From Bradyrhizobium sp. 199 (GTDB lineage: Bacteria; Pseudomonadota; Alphaproteobacteria; Rhizobiales; Xanthobacteraceae): 64,000 bases of DNA. Location: NCBI RefSeq assembly GCF_023073355.1, contig NZ_JADPJI010000002.1, forward strand, positions 620,001 through 684,000, read 5' to 3'. The notes under the pieces are model-generated. The model searched no databases. It worked only from the letters and a program-made list of their open reading frames with translations, and had not been told where the DNA came from. This document shows positions 17,578-28,060 of the stretch, piece by piece (positions within the stretch are counted from its first letter, which is position 1; every line of letters begins with the position of its first letter). The position numbers were made by a program, and so were the translations under genes.

Positions 17578-18939
17578 ATGCCCGCCTTTTCCGCATCCAC
17601 CACCGTGCTCGATTCCATGCTGTTCCGGGACGCCTTCGGCACGCCCGAGATGCGCGAGGTGTTCTCCGACGTCGCGCTGGTGACGCGCTATGCCGAGGTC
17701 GAGGTGGCGCTGGCGAAGGCGGAGGCGAGGTGTGGCGTGATCCCGCAGCAGGCGGCCGAGGCGATCGCGGCGCGGACCGACGTCGCCGCGCTCGATTTCG
17801 ACCTGTTGCGGCAGGAGACCGAAAACGTCGGCTATCCGATCCTCCCCTTGGTGCACCAGATGGTGAAGCAATGCGGCGAGGCCGGCCGCTACGTGCATTG
17901 GGGCGCGACCACGCAGGATATCATGGACACCGCCGTGGTGCTGCAGCTGCGCGCTGCGCTGGAGATCGTCGCGCGCGACATCGACGAGCTGCGCGGCATC
18001 CTGGCGAGCCTCTCCAAGCGCCATCGCGACACGCCCATGGCTGGCCGCACCCACCTCCAGCAGGCGCTGCCGGTGACCTTCGGCTACAAGACCGCAATCT
18101 GGCTTGCCATGTTCGACCGCCATGCCGAGCGGCTGGCGCAGCTGAAGCCGCGCGTGCTGGTCGGCCAGTTCGCCGGCGCCGCGGGCACGCTGGCCTCGCT
18201 CGGCGACAAGGGCTTCGAGGTGCAGGAGGCATTCTGCGCCGAGCTGAAGCTCGGCGTTCCCGCCTCGACCTGGCACGTCGCGCGCGACGGCTTTGCCGAG
18301 GCCGTGAACTTCCTCGCACTCGTCACCGGCTCGCTCGGCAAGATCGCGCTCGACATCATGATCATGGCCTCGACCGAGTTCGCCGAGGTCTACGAACCCT
18401 TCGTCAAGGGGCGCGGCGCCTCCTCGACCATGCCGCAGAAGCGCAACCCGATCTCATCGGAACTGATGCTGGCGGCCTCCAAGGCGGTGCGCCAGCACGC
18501 CGGGCTGATGCTTGATGCCATGGTGCAGGATTTCGAGCGCGCCACGGGTCCCTGGCACGCCGAATGGATGGCGATCCCGGAAAGCTTCGTGTTGACCGCC
18601 GGCGCGCTGTACCAGGCGAAGTTTGCCCTCGCAGGCCTTATCGTCGACGCGAAGAAGATGAATGACAATCTCGCCATCAGCCGCGGCCTGATCGTGGCCG
18701 AGGCGGTCATGATGGGGCTCGCGCCGCAGCTCGGCCGGCAAGAGGCCCATGACGTGGTCTATGACGCCTGCCGTCAGGCCAACGACAAGGGAATGAGCCT
18801 GGCCGATGCGCTGTCCGCCGATTCGCGGATCACGAGCCGCATCGATCGCGCCACAATCGAGGCGCTCACCTCACCAAAAAATTACCTCGGGCTTGCGCCT
18901 GCCATGGTTGACCGGGTGCTGAAATCGGCAACGCGTTGA
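17578..18939 (+). CDS. PcaB/PurB-like lyase (class II fumarase/aspartase superfamily)
   Basis: 453 residues; superfamily signature GASSTMPQKRNP at about 279-290. The general-acid region GRTHLQQALPVTFG and WGATTQDIMDT resemble 3-carboxy-cis,cis-muconate cycloisomerase and adenylosuccinate lyase. No pca or pur genes are nearby, so the substrate is open; PcaB-like is the best guess. ATG 17578 was chosen because the longer frame (17515) has no conserved start. Confidence 0.75.
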   Translation: MPAFSASTTVLDSMLFRDAFGTPEMREVFSDVALVTRYAEVEVALAKAEARCGVIPQQAAEAIAARTDVAALDFDLLRQETENVGYPILPLVHQMVKQCGEAGRYVHWGATTQDIMDTAVVLQLRAALEIVARDIDELRGILASLSKRHRDTPMAGRTHLQQALPVTFGYKTAIWLAMFDRHAERLAQLKPRVLVGQFAGAAGTLASLGDKGFEVQEAFCAELKLGVPASTWHVARDGFAEAVNFLALVTGSLGKIALDIMIMASTEFAEVYEPFVKGRGASSTMPQKRNPISSELMLAASKAVRQHAGLMLDAMVQDFERATGPWHAEWMAIPESFVLTAGALYQAKFALAGLIVDAKKMNDNLAISRGLIVAEAVMMGLAPQLGRQEAHDVVYDACRQANDKGMSLADALSADSRITSRIDRATIEALTSPKNYLGLAPAMVDRVLKSATR

Positions 18940-19052
18940 AAACCAATATGCGTGAAACTGCGTATCTTCCCAGTGTCGCAAGGTGCTCGCGCACTTGCGC
19001 CGCGCGATGCTAGCCTTAGATTGAACGAGAGACTTTCGGCAGAGGGCCCCGC

Positions 19053-20309
19053 ATGACTGATCACCGCAATTCCACCGCTCCCATTGATCCCGCGAAGCTC
19101 GACCGGTTGGCCGAGGTGGCGGTGAAGGTGGGCCTGGGCTTGCGGCCGGGACAGGATCTGCTGCTGACGGCGCCCGCGATCGCGCTGCCGCTGGTGCGGC
19201 GGATCGCCGTGCATGCGTACAAGGCCGGCGCCGGTATCGTGACGCCGATCCTGTCGGACGAGGAAATGACGCTGGCGCGCTACCGCCACGGCCACGACAG
19301 CAGTTTCGATCGTGCCGCCGGCTGGCTCTACGAGGGCATGGCCAAGGCGTTCTCGGACAACACCGCGCGGCTCGCCATCGTCGGCGACAATCCGATGCTG
19401 CTGTCGGACCAGGATCCTTCCAAGGTGGCGCGCGCCAGCAAGGCGAATTCGATGGCCTATCAGCCTGCGCTGGAAAAGATCGTCAATTTCGACACCAACT
19501 GGAACATCATCGCCTATCCAAGCCCGTCCTGGGCCAAGCAGGTCTTCCCTGATGATCCCGAGGACGTCGCGGTCGGCAAGCTCGCGGATGCGATCTTCGC
19601 GGCGTCCCGCGTCGACCGCGAGGACGCGATGGACAATTGGGCGAGCCACAATGCGGTGCTGCGCGAGCGCACCAATTGGCTGAACGGCCAGCGTTTCCGC
19701 GCGCTGCAGTATTCGGGGCCGGGCACCGACCTCACCATCGGCCTGGCCGACGGCCATGAATGGGAGGGCGGCGCCTCGCTCTCCAAGAACGGCATCAGCT
19801 GCAACGCCAACATCCCGACCGAGGAGGTCTTCACCACGCCGCATTGCCGCCGGGTCTACGGCCATGTCGTGAGCTCGAAGCCGCTGTCCTACCAGGGCAC
19901 GCTGATCGACAACATCGCCGTGCGGTTCGAGGACGGCAAGATCGTGGACGCAAAAGCCTCGCGCGGCGCGGAGGTGCTGAACAAGGTGCTCGACACCGAT
20001 GAAGGCGCCCGCCGCCTCGGCGAAGTGGCGCTGGTGCCGCATTCATCGCCGATCTCGCAGAGCGGGCTGTTGTTCTACAACACGCTGTTCGACGAGAATG
20101 CAGCGTCTCACATCGCGCTCGGCCAGTGCTATTCGAAGTGCTTCGTCAACGGCGCCCAGCTGAGCCCGCAGCAGATCGCGGCGCAAGGCGGCAACCAGAG
20201 CCTGATCCATATCGACTGGATGATCGGTTCGGCCGAGACCGATATCGATGGCATTTTGCCCGATGGCAGCAAGGTGCCGGTGTTCCGCAAGGGTGAGTGG
20301 GCGAAGTAA
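19053..20309 (+). CDS. Aminopeptidase, M29 (AmpS/PepS/AmpT) family
   Basis: 418 residues. Conserved M29 elements are present in order: NIPTEEVFTTP (metal-binding Glu) near 252-262, EVALVPHSSPIS (second Glu) near 325, YNTLFDENAASHIALG with the His ligand near 345-355, and HIDWMIGS with His/Asp near 388. The family comprises cytoplasmic metallo-exopeptidases that remove N-terminal residues. It stands alone, followed by a repeat pair. Confidence 0.87.
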   Translation: MTDHRNSTAPIDPAKLDRLAEVAVKVGLGLRPGQDLLLTAPAIALPLVRRIAVHAYKAGAGIVTPILSDEEMTLARYRHGHDSSFDRAAGWLYEGMAKAFSDNTARLAIVGDNPMLLSDQDPSKVARASKANSMAYQPALEKIVNFDTNWNIIAYPSPSWAKQVFPDDPEDVAVGKLADAIFAASRVDREDAMDNWASHNAVLRERTNWLNGQRFRALQYSGPGTDLTIGLADGHEWEGGASLSKNGISCNANIPTEEVFTTPHCRRVYGHVVSSKPLSYQGTLIDNIAVRFEDGKIVDAKASRGAEVLNKVLDTDEGARRLGEVALVPHSSPISQSGLLFYNTLFDENAASHIALGQCYSKCFVNGAQLSPQQIAAQGGNQSLIHIDWMIGSAETDIDGILPDGSKVPVFRKGEWAK

Positions 20310-20322
20310 GGCTTCCTGCAGC

Positions 20323-20363
20323 CATCCTTCGAGACGCCCGCCGCTGGCGGGCTCCTCAGGATG
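20323..20363. repeat. REP-like palindrome, first of an inverted pair
   Basis: CATCCTTCGAGACGCCCGCC, then GGCGGGCTCCTCAGGATG: arms pair around a short loop. An inverted relative lies at 20412-20456, giving a BIME-like pair in the gap between two convergent genes. Confidence 0.7.
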
Positions 20364-20411
20364 AGCAGGAAGTGCGCGGCAGTCGCTTCAGCGGGCATCG
20401 ATGTCGATCAG

Positions 20412-20456
20412 CCTCATCCTGAGGAAACCGCGAAGCGGCCGTCTCGAAGGACGAGG
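20412..20456. repeat. REP-like palindrome, second of an inverted pair
   Basis: CCTCATCCTGAGGAAACCGC to GCGGCCGTCTCGAAGGACGA; reverse orientation of the copy at 20323. The pair lies at the 3' ends of the aminopeptidase and SUKH-like genes and may protect or end both transcripts. Confidence 0.7.
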
Positions 20457-20482
20457 CGCGCGCTCGATCTCTGTCGAACGAC

Positions 20483-21031
20483 TCACGTCGCCGCGTTGCG
20501 CAGCCTCGGATTGTTGTCGATGCTGAAACGGTTGAACAGTGTCGTGAACGGGCTGCCGTCGGTGGCCCGCACGACGGCGTCGGAAGCAGCGATCGCTTCG
20601 TAGAGCGCGCCGACAGGATCGTCCGCCTCGCCGAGGCGGAGGCTCTTGCGGATCTCTGCGCGGGCTTCGTTGATCTCGTCGTGGAGCGTCGCCTCGAGCG
20701 CCTCCGCCGCGCGCCGCATCTCCTGGAGGTCGCCACCACCGGAAAATTTCAGGATGTCGAGCCAATAGGGGCGGGCGACGACGAGCTGGATGAACGACTC
20801 GAACGTAGCAGCGATAATTCCCGCGCGGCCCTCCGATGAGACGTAGAGTACATTCTGCGACGGCAGCAGCACGAACGCGCCGCCAGAGCCGTGACTGCCG
20901 ATCTGCCGTGGGTTTTCAGTGCCGTCGATGGTGAACCAGGGCTCCTCGTCCGGCACGAAGGAGACATCGAGGCTGATGAGCCGGGTGACGACTGCGCGAT
21001 CGGCTGTCACAACCTCGGGCGTGAGGGGCAT
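20483..21031 (-). CDS. SUKH/SMI1-KNR4-like hypothetical protein
   Basis: 182 residues from ATG 21031 (GGAG nine bases upstream; a GTG at 21070 is less likely). The IGSHGSGGAFVLL...VLYVSSEG...AATFESFIQLV run resembles the SUKH core (glycine-rich strand pair, then a sFeeFl-type helix). SUKH proteins include immunity proteins of contact-dependent toxins, but no toxin gene is adjacent here, so an immunity role is only a possibility. The C-terminal half is helical. Confidence 0.55.
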   Translation of the reverse strand: MPLTPEVVTADRAVVTRLISLDVSFVPDEEPWFTIDGTENPRQIGSHGSGGAFVLLPSQNVLYVSSEGRAGIIAATFESFIQLVVARPYWLDILKFSGGGDLQEMRRAAEALEATLHDEINEARAEIRKSLRLGEADDPVGALYEAIAASDAVVRATDGSPFTTLFNRFSIDNNPRLRNAAT

Positions 21032-21264
21032 CGGCGTGGCTCCGCTTGGTGTTCGCGCACTTTGTCGCACCCCGGAAAGGATCGGTTCATGTGCACGAAT
21101 TTGCAGGGAAATCGCCGCATTAACCGCGTTGCGTCCGCAACTTCCGGCTGATTTTCGGGGCCGGCGTAAGAAAGAATTAAAAACCGGTGACTAGCGTTCC
21201 CGGCATCTTTCTAAATAATCCGGGCCGAGACCCGGCCATATTTATTATATCGCTGGGGAAGAAG

Positions 21265-21720
21265 ATGTCGCGCGCATTGATCGAAATCGGTAGCTGCAAT
21301 GTCGACCTCGAGCTGCGGCCGATCGAGCCGTCCTGGATCATCGAGGGTAATCCCGTATCGCGCTCGCACATCTTGTCCACCAGCGCCGACGGCACCGCCT
21401 CGACCATCATCTGGCAGTGCACCGAAGGCCGCTTCAACTGGTACTACGACATCGACGAGACGATCATGATCATGGAAGGATCGATCGTGCTCGAGAGCGA
21501 CGGTATGCCGCCGAAGCGCTACGGCCCCGGCGATGTCATTTTCTTCCGCGACGGTGCGCACGCCAAATGGCATGTCGAAGGCCACGTCAAGAAGATCGCC
21601 TTCTGCCGGAAAACCAATCCCGTGATGATCGGCTTCCTGATCCGCGTGGTCAACAAGCTCAAGAAGATATTCGCTTTCGGCGGCGAGCGCCGTCCGGCCT
21701 CGCTGATGGGTGCCGGCTAG
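21265..21720 (+). CDS. Cupin-domain protein
   Basis: 151 residues with a single cupin barrel (about 45-118): TIIWQCTEGRFNWYYDIDET, then GDVIFFRDGAHAKWHVEG. It resembles the small cupin_3 group, in which the residues corresponding to the metal His motif are partly changed, so metal binding is uncertain. ATG 21265 follows GGGGAAG. The upstream region (21032-21264) is AT-richer and should carry divergent promoters. Function unknown. Confidence 0.75.
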   Translation: MSRALIEIGSCNVDLELRPIEPSWIIEGNPVSRSHILSTSADGTASTIIWQCTEGRFNWYYDIDETIMIMEGSIVLESDGMPPKRYGPGDVIFFRDGAHAKWHVEGHVKKIAFCRKTNPVMIGFLIRVVNKLKKIFAFGGERRPASLMGAG

Positions 21721-21756
21721 TCTCTAATTCAACGACGCTTCCCAGCGGCTACGACG

Positions 21757-21792
21757 GAAGAGGGGGCGGGATCAACATCCCGGCTCCTCTTC
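21757..21792. terminator. Probable bidirectional terminator hairpin
   Basis: GAAGAGG...CGGGAT (from 21757) pairs with ATCCCG...CCTCTTC (to 21792) around a CAAC loop, with one small internal mismatch. It lies between the convergent cupin and amidohydrolase genes. Confidence 0.5.
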
Positions 21793-21795
21793 TCG

Positions 21796-22848
21796 TCATG
21801 ACGGCGCCGCGAGCCGGTAGACATCGATTGCGGTCTGCGAAAACAGCGCCGTCTTCTCGGCCTCGCTCAGAGACGAGCTGATGCGCTTGAAGGCGTTGAA
21901 GATCACCTGATAGCTGCACTGGCCCTTGTCCGGCGGGAAATTGCTCTCGAACATCGCGCGTCTGGGGCCGAACGCCTCGATGCAGGTCTCGACATAGGGC
22001 CGCCAGGCCGTGGCAAGCTCCTCGGACGATGGCGGCCTCTGGCGCAAATGGAAGTCGTAGCCGAGCAGGCACATTGCGAGCCCGCCGAGCTTGACCACGA
22101 CGTTCTCGCATGTCGCGATCTTGCGGATCGAGGCGCGCCATTGCGCAAACACCTCCTCGCGCCGCCCTGCAAAGCGGCCGATTCCGGCCGGGCCGCCGCA
22201 ATGGTCGAGCACGATCCTGGTGTCGGGAAAGGCGCGCGCAAGCTCGGTGAGCTCACCGATCTGCGGATGGAATAGCCAGGCATCGAAGCTGAGATTCAGC
22301 GGTGCAAGGCAGGCAAATCCCTTGCGGAAGGTCGGGTCCTGCAACAATCCCCTCGGCCTGTTCGCATACATGCCGGCGACGATGGGATCCTCGTCCCAGG
22401 CCGAGGAATGCCGGATGCCGCGGAAGCGGCCATTGCCGGCCGCGATCTCGGCTTCCAGCACCCCCTTTGCGCTATCGCCGAGCAGCAGATTGGCGTGGCT
22501 GACGATACCGGCGCAGATCGCGGCCTTGCCGTAAGCACCGCTCGCGCTCATCGCGGCAACACCGTTGGCGAACTCGACTTCGCCGACAGGCCGGAATGCC
22601 TCGGGCCCATGCGCGCGGTACATCGAGCGGCAATCGACATAGACGGTGGCGACGATGTTGTGGCCGGAAGCGATGTCCGCGGCCATCTCCTCGATCAGAT
22701 AACGGTGCCCGCGATTCCAGAGGTGGTGATGGGGGTCGACGATCGGCCGCAAGGGATCGATGATTTCCTCCTGCTGCAGCGCGAGCCAGTCCTCGCGCGG
22801 CTCGACGAACAGCCCGCTCGTATTGGCGGGCATACCGCTTGCAGCCAT
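21796..22848 (-). CDS. Amidohydrolase-family (PF04909-type) TIM-barrel hydrolase
   Basis: 350 residues. IVDPHHHLWN near residue 36 gives the first metal-binding His pair, the barrel continues through VLDHCGGP (about 215) and the late MFESNFP segment. The HHHLW opening places it with the 2-pyrone-4,6-dicarboxylate lactonase/L-fuconolactonase-like branch. Probably hydrolyses a lactone or amide of a sugar- or lignin-derived acid; substrate not deducible. Monocistronic. Confidence 0.8.
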   Translation of the reverse strand: MAASGMPANTSGLFVEPREDWLALQQEEIIDPLRPIVDPHHHLWNRGHRYLIEEMAADIASGHNIVATVYVDCRSMYRAHGPEAFRPVGEVEFANGVAAMSASGAYGKAAICAGIVSHANLLLGDSAKGVLEAEIAAGNGRFRGIRHSSAWDEDPIVAGMYANRPRGLLQDPTFRKGFACLAPLNLSFDAWLFHPQIGELTELARAFPDTRIVLDHCGGPAGIGRFAGRREEVFAQWRASIRKIATCENVVVKLGGLAMCLLGYDFHLRQRPPSSEELATAWRPYVETCIEAFGPRRAMFESNFPPDKGQCSYQVIFNAFKRISSSLSEAEKTALFSQTAIDVYRLAAPS

Positions 22849-22958
22849 CGGCGTTCGCTCCCTTTAGGCTTCTTGTGCCGGGAGCTTAGCACCTCATAAT
22901 CATGCGCAGCAGCGCGCGTTGTTCAGAGCGCCATCACCGCGGCGCAGGAGGTGCGCTC

Positions 22959-23094
22959 CCTCTCCCGCTTGCGGGGGAGGGCTGGGGTGGGGGTGTCTCC
23001 GCGTCGGGGTTGTTTGAGGTTACAGAGAATGTCCCTAAATGGAGAGAGCCCCCACCCGGCGCTTCGCGCCGACCTCCCCCGCAAGCGGGAGAGG
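22959..23094. repeat. 22-bp perfect inverted repeat pair (REP/BIME-like)
   Basis: CCTCTCCCGCTTGCGGGGGA (22959 on) to 22980 is exactly repeated in inverse at 23073-23094; an inner GGTGGGGG/CCCCCACC pair also matches. A long cruciform or RNA stem is possible between the amidohydrolase gene start and the next gene's 3' end. Confidence 0.8.
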
Positions 23095-23142
23095 TTGATG
23101 GAGCTCGTGGCCCGATTCGATTCAACCAATATTCATCTTGCT

Positions 23143-23664
23143 CTAAGCTGCCCGCCGCTTCGCCTTCACATCGACGACCAGCCGCCAATCGGTTGCATCG
23201 GCCGGTTTGACCTCGCCGAGCCAATGGAAGGAGCCCCTGGTGATCTCCGTAAAGCTCCAGCGCGTCAGCTCGCCCGTTTCGGTCGTGCCTTCCTGCACGA
23301 TATCCTGTCCATGCGGACGGCCGATCTGCTGGCGGAAGACGCAGCGTGCGGGGTCGAACCAGGAAATCCGCCACGCGTCGATGGTCGGATCGTAAACGCG
23401 CATCGTCGTGCCGTACCAATTGCCGGCGATCGGAAAGGCCTGAGAGCCTGCCCGGCGGGGAATGATCCAGACGTCCTGGACGGCGCGGCCTTCCAGCACC
23501 CAGCCAAAATGGATCTCTCCGGGCGCGGTATGTTTCGCGCCATCGGAGCCGTGGGCGGTGATCTCGGCCTCCCAGTCGCCGACGAAGCGACCATAGAGCT
23601 GGAGCGCCGCCGCATGCTCGGGATTTGGTCCGTCCGCGTGCAAAAGTCTGCCAAACTCGCTCAT
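23143..23664 (-). CDS. Hypothetical protein, DUF1579-like beta-barrel
   Basis: 173 residues from ATG 23664 (AGGAG six bases upstream). The pattern FVGDWEAEIT, GEIHFGWVLEGRAVQDVWI, GNWYGTTMRVYD and WFDP resembles DUF1579-type lipocalin-like proteins of unknown function. Cytoplasmic, no signal peptide. It may be co-transcribed with the MBL-fold gene upstream (65-base gap). Confidence 0.65.
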   Translation of the reverse strand: MSEFGRLLHADGPNPEHAAALQLYGRFVGDWEAEITAHGSDGAKHTAPGEIHFGWVLEGRAVQDVWIIPRRAGSQAFPIAGNWYGTTMRVYDPTIDAWRISWFDPARCVFRQQIGRPHGQDIVQEGTTETGELTRWSFTEITRGSFHWLGEVKPADATDWRLVVDVKAKRRAA

Positions 23665-23729
23665 GTCGGTCTCCTGTTGCGAGGAGATCAGCACGACCGG
23701 CCGGCGGCCGGCTTGGAGAAAATTGCGCC

Positions 23730-24542
23730 TCAGACCCCGTCGAGGATGATCACGGTCGGCTTCGAGGGCAGCGCATCCCGCGACATCCGGAAGGAACGCT
23801 CGGCGCGCCGGTCGATCTCGAACTGCTGGCCGATCCGGCGCATGAAGTCGTCGAGCGGGGTGGCGAAGCGGTGCATCGGCAGCACCACCGAGGCCCGCAG
23901 GCGCTTGGTGATTTCGGAGACGCCGTCCAGCGACATGGTGTAAGTGCCGTCGATCGGCACCATCACGATATCGAGCCGTCCGATCTGGGCGAAATGGCTG
24001 TCGTCGAGCTTGTGATGGAGGTGGCCGAGATGGCCGATGCAGAGGCCCGCGACCTCGAAGATGAAGACCGAATTGCCGTCACGGATCATGTCGGCGCCGG
24101 CATCGTCGCCGAAATAGCGGCGGATGTCGGTCGTGACATTGCGGACGAAGGTGTCACTGATACGCTCCGACACGATCGCCGGCTTGCCGTCCTCGCTCCA
24201 GCCGTGCAGCACGTGGGGAATGCGCCTGTCAGGAAAGAGAGTGTAGTGGGTGCTGTGGGCCCGGTTCATGGTGGCGACGTCGGGCAGCCGGCCGACCTGA
24301 TAGGCGCCGCTATAGTCGGTGGCGATGCGCAAGCCCGCGGGCGTGTCGATGTAGTAGGTGGAATGGCCGGCATAAGTGATCTCGACCTCGGCGGAGCTGG
24401 CCGCCCGCCGAAATGCGACCGGCATCGCCCGCGGCGCGGTATGGGCCATCGCCAGGCACTCGCTGCGCTGCGGCTGCTGGGCCAGAGCAGGTGCGAAGGA
24501 TACGCAGAACAGCGCCAGAGCCGCCGAAACCAGTCGCCGCAT
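23730..24542 (-). CDS. Secreted MBL-fold protein with altered metal motif
   Basis: 270 residues with a signal peptide (to about ALAQ, residue 21). The UlaG-like metallo-beta-lactamase layout is visible: VEITYAGHSTYYI strand, a loop, LCIGHLGHLHHKL, and VVLPMHRFATP near the end. The usual HxHxDH reads RAHSTH, keeping only two of four ligands, and HLGDLGH reads HLGHLHH. Zinc hydrolase activity is therefore doubtful or different. Periplasmic. Confidence 0.7.
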   Translation of the reverse strand: MRRLVSAALALFCVSFAPALAQQPQRSECLAMAHTAPRAMPVAFRRAASSAEVEITYAGHSTYYIDTPAGLRIATDYSGAYQVGRLPDVATMNRAHSTHYTLFPDRRIPHVLHGWSEDGKPAIVSERISDTFVRNVTTDIRRYFGDDAGADMIRDGNSVFIFEVAGLCIGHLGHLHHKLDDSHFAQIGRLDIVMVPIDGTYTMSLDGVSEITKRLRASVVLPMHRFATPLDDFMRRIGQQFEIDRRAERSFRMSRDALPSKPTVIILDGV

Positions 24543-24643
24543 GTATCCGTCCCCGATGACTTCGGCGGAAGTCTAGCGCGCACGTAGCGCGAGGCCAACA
24601 GCTCGCGTTCAACAGCGCGTCAGGTCGCAGCTCCTACTCCCCC

Positions 24644-26166
24644 TCATTCCCGCCTTGGGCTGAACTTCCAGGTGATAGCAACGAGGCTCGCGGTGATCAG
24701 GCCGCTGATGAGGCCCGCGATGGGGAGCGCAAGCAGCAGCGCTGCCGTTGCGGCCCAGCCGATCGAGGAGAAGGCTTCGGCGAAAGTCGCGAGCCGCGAC
24801 GAGGTCTGGCGGCGGCGGAACTGACTGCGCCGGGCCTGCACCCGGAACCAGAGCTGGATCGCGGTCGCGGAGGCCGCGCTGACGATGACCGTGCCGGCGC
24901 TGATCGCGGCCTGGTAGAGCGAGGCGAAAGCGAGCGCGGCGACCAGCGGGCAGAAGATGACCGCGATCGCGATCAGCACCACCTCGATCTTGGCGCGGGT
25001 GACGTTGGATGGCGTCAGCGGTGCGGTTGCGACCAAATCGGGGGCGTCCTCGCCCGAGATCGTCAGCCAGGCAAGTCCGCCGGCAAGCTGTCCGGCCGCC
25101 ATCACGATGACCGGAGTGATCAGCGTCAGCGCGGCGGAGCTGTCGGCAAAATTGCGCCACAGCAGCAGCGCCGGCGGCACGAGATAGAGCAGCTGCATCA
25201 ATGTCTGCGAGATCAGCCAGGGATCGCGCCAGAGCAGCGAGAATTCCTTGCGCCGCAGCGCCTGCTGCCGCGACCCGCTGCGGAAAGGGCGCGCCTTCGC
25301 GCGCTTACTGCCGGAGGTGCCATAGGCTGCGGCGTCGATCGCCGTGTCGGCAAAGCGGTGCGAGAAGATCGCCATGACGCTTCCGAGCAGCACCAAAGCG
25401 AGCGCCAGGAGCAGCAGTAGCGCTTCGCTGTCGCCCATCACCGCCCGCGCCGGCCACCACCAGATGCTGTCGACATCGGGAGCATGAGCAGCCACGCTAC
25501 CCGAGGTCAGGATGGTGAAGCGCGACAGCGTGCCGTAGGACATGATCGCGGCGACTTGGAGCGCGATCACGAAGCCGGCGCCGATGATGGCGGCGAGAAT
25601 CTGGGCAATGAGGCGCGTCCGCGCCGGGCCGATCAGACGAAACAGCAGGATGGTGACGGCGATCGCGATCGCCGCGGCCGACAGGCCCATGGCGACGACC
25701 ACCCCGAATGCCGCGAGCCAGCGCGCGCCGCCGCCGATTACGAGCACGTCGACGAAGGGTGTCGAGAACAGCAGCGCCATCACGGTGACGGTCAGCGCGA
25801 TCGCGGCGATGCGGACCGAGAACAGATTTGCCAGCCTCGCCGGCGAGGACATGATCAGGTCGAGATCGGCGCGGGCGTAGAACACCCGCGTCACCGATTC
25901 GATCGCCTGCGACAGCATCAGCGTCCAGGCGAGAAATATCGTCGCCGAGATCACGATCAGCGAGGATTTGTCGAGCGGCAGTTGCAGATCGGCGAAGCGG
26001 CCGATCACCGCCCATGCCGGCAGGTGCAGCAGCGCGGCGAAGCAGATCAGGCCGATCACAGCGACGCGCGTCCGCTTGCGGCGTCCGCCGGTCATCATGG
26101 CCAGCCATTCGCGCCAGGCGAGCCGGAGCTCGTGGCGGGCAAACCAGGACAGCGCAGTTGCCGAGC

Positions 26167-26170
<4 letters not shown>
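24644..26170 (-). CDS. ABC-2-type exporter permease
   Basis: 508 residues with many hydrophobic segments in two blocks (about 35-250 and 290-500), typical of large ABC-2 permeases that export drugs, lipids or peptides. Its ATG overlaps the stop of the ATPase gene (ATGA at 26167-26170), so they are translationally coupled. Substrate unknown. Confidence 0.8.
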
Positions 26171-26916
<746 letters not shown>

Positions 26917-27179
26917 GACGGCCACACCATCCGGTTTTGTATCGCGCCGCGACCATGACTTGAAGATGTTTCGGCGCCGTGAATCGCGCTGCCGCAAATT
27001 CCGTCATCCGGATTGGACTAAACGGAAGTCATCGTTTGTTGACAGCGCTGGGCGGTTCAGGCTGAATTGGTTCCGGACAAATGGCGCTAACGCGGCGAAA
27101 CGACTGCGTAGCGGCTGGACACAAGATGCGGCAAGGCGGTCGGAAAGAGCCGCCGGTTGTATCGGGAGGACGCGCGTCG

Positions 27180-28055
27180 ATGCTGGATTTCGTTCAGCAG
27201 CTGGTCAGCGGTGTCGCGCTCGGCTGCGTTTACGGCCTGATCGCGCTCGGTTTCGTGCTCGTCTACAAGGCCACCGAGGTCGTCAATTTCGCCCAGGGCG
27301 ATCTGATGATGCTCGGAGGTTTCTTCGCCTTCACCTTCATCGGCATGATGGGCCTGAACTACTGGATCGGCTTTGCCGGTGCAGTGGCCGCGATGGCGCT
27401 GTTCGGCATGCTGGCGGAGCGCGTGGTGGTGCGGCCGATCCTCGGCTATCCGCAATTCTCGATCATCATGGCCACGATCGGGCTCGGCTATTTCCTGCGC
27501 TCGATCGCCGGCATGATCTGGGGCACCGACGATCTGAAGATCGAGACTCCCTTCAGCCAGGGAGTGCTGCGGATCGGGTCGCTGGTGCTCGCCTACGACA
27601 AACTGTCGGTGATCGCGGCGACGATGATCCTGTGCACGCTGCTCTATCTCTTCTTCAACAAGACCATCCTGGGCACTGCGATGCGCGCAAGTTCCGAGAA
27701 CATGCTCGCCGCCTACTACATGGGCATTCCGGTCAAGCGCGTGGTCTCGATCGTCTGGGCGATCAGCGCGGCGGTCGCGACCTGCGCCGGCGTGCTGCTG
27801 GCGCCGATCACCTTCATCCATTCCAATGTCGGCCTCGTGCTTGGCCTGAAGGCGTTTCCCGCCGCGGTGCTCGGCGGCTTCGGCTCGATCCCGGGCGCGG
27901 TGGTCGGCGGCGTCCTGATCGGTGTGATCGAGAGCATGGCCGGCTTTTACCTGCCCGAAGGCTGGAAGGATGTCGCGCCGTACCTCGTGCTGCTCGCCGT
28001 GCTGCTCTTGAAGCCTGAAGGCCTGTTCGGCCATCACGTTCGCAAGAAGGTCTGA
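27180..28055 (+). CDS. livH: Branched-chain amino acid-type ABC permease LivH
   Basis: 291 residues, about eight transmembrane helices, with LivH hallmarks: ALGFVLVYKATEVVNFAQGD near residue 20-40 and the conserved AAVLGGFGSIPGAVVGG loop near 220-240. ATG 27180 follows GGGAGGA nine bases upstream. First gene of the liv-type operon (livH, livM, livG, livF, ligase, livK). Substrates of such systems in this group include branched-chain amino acids, amides and aromatic acids. Confidence 0.9.
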   Translation: MLDFVQQLVSGVALGCVYGLIALGFVLVYKATEVVNFAQGDLMMLGGFFAFTFIGMMGLNYWIGFAGAVAAMALFGMLAERVVVRPILGYPQFSIIMATIGLGYFLRSIAGMIWGTDDLKIETPFSQGVLRIGSLVLAYDKLSVIAATMILCTLLYLFFNKTILGTAMRASSENMLAAYYMGIPVKRVVSIVWAISAAVATCAGVLLAPITFIHSNVGLVLGLKAFPAAVLGGFGSIPGAVVGGVLIGVIESMAGFYLPEGWKDVAPYLVLLAVLLLKPEGLFGHHVRKKV

Positions 28056-28060
28056 ACGCC

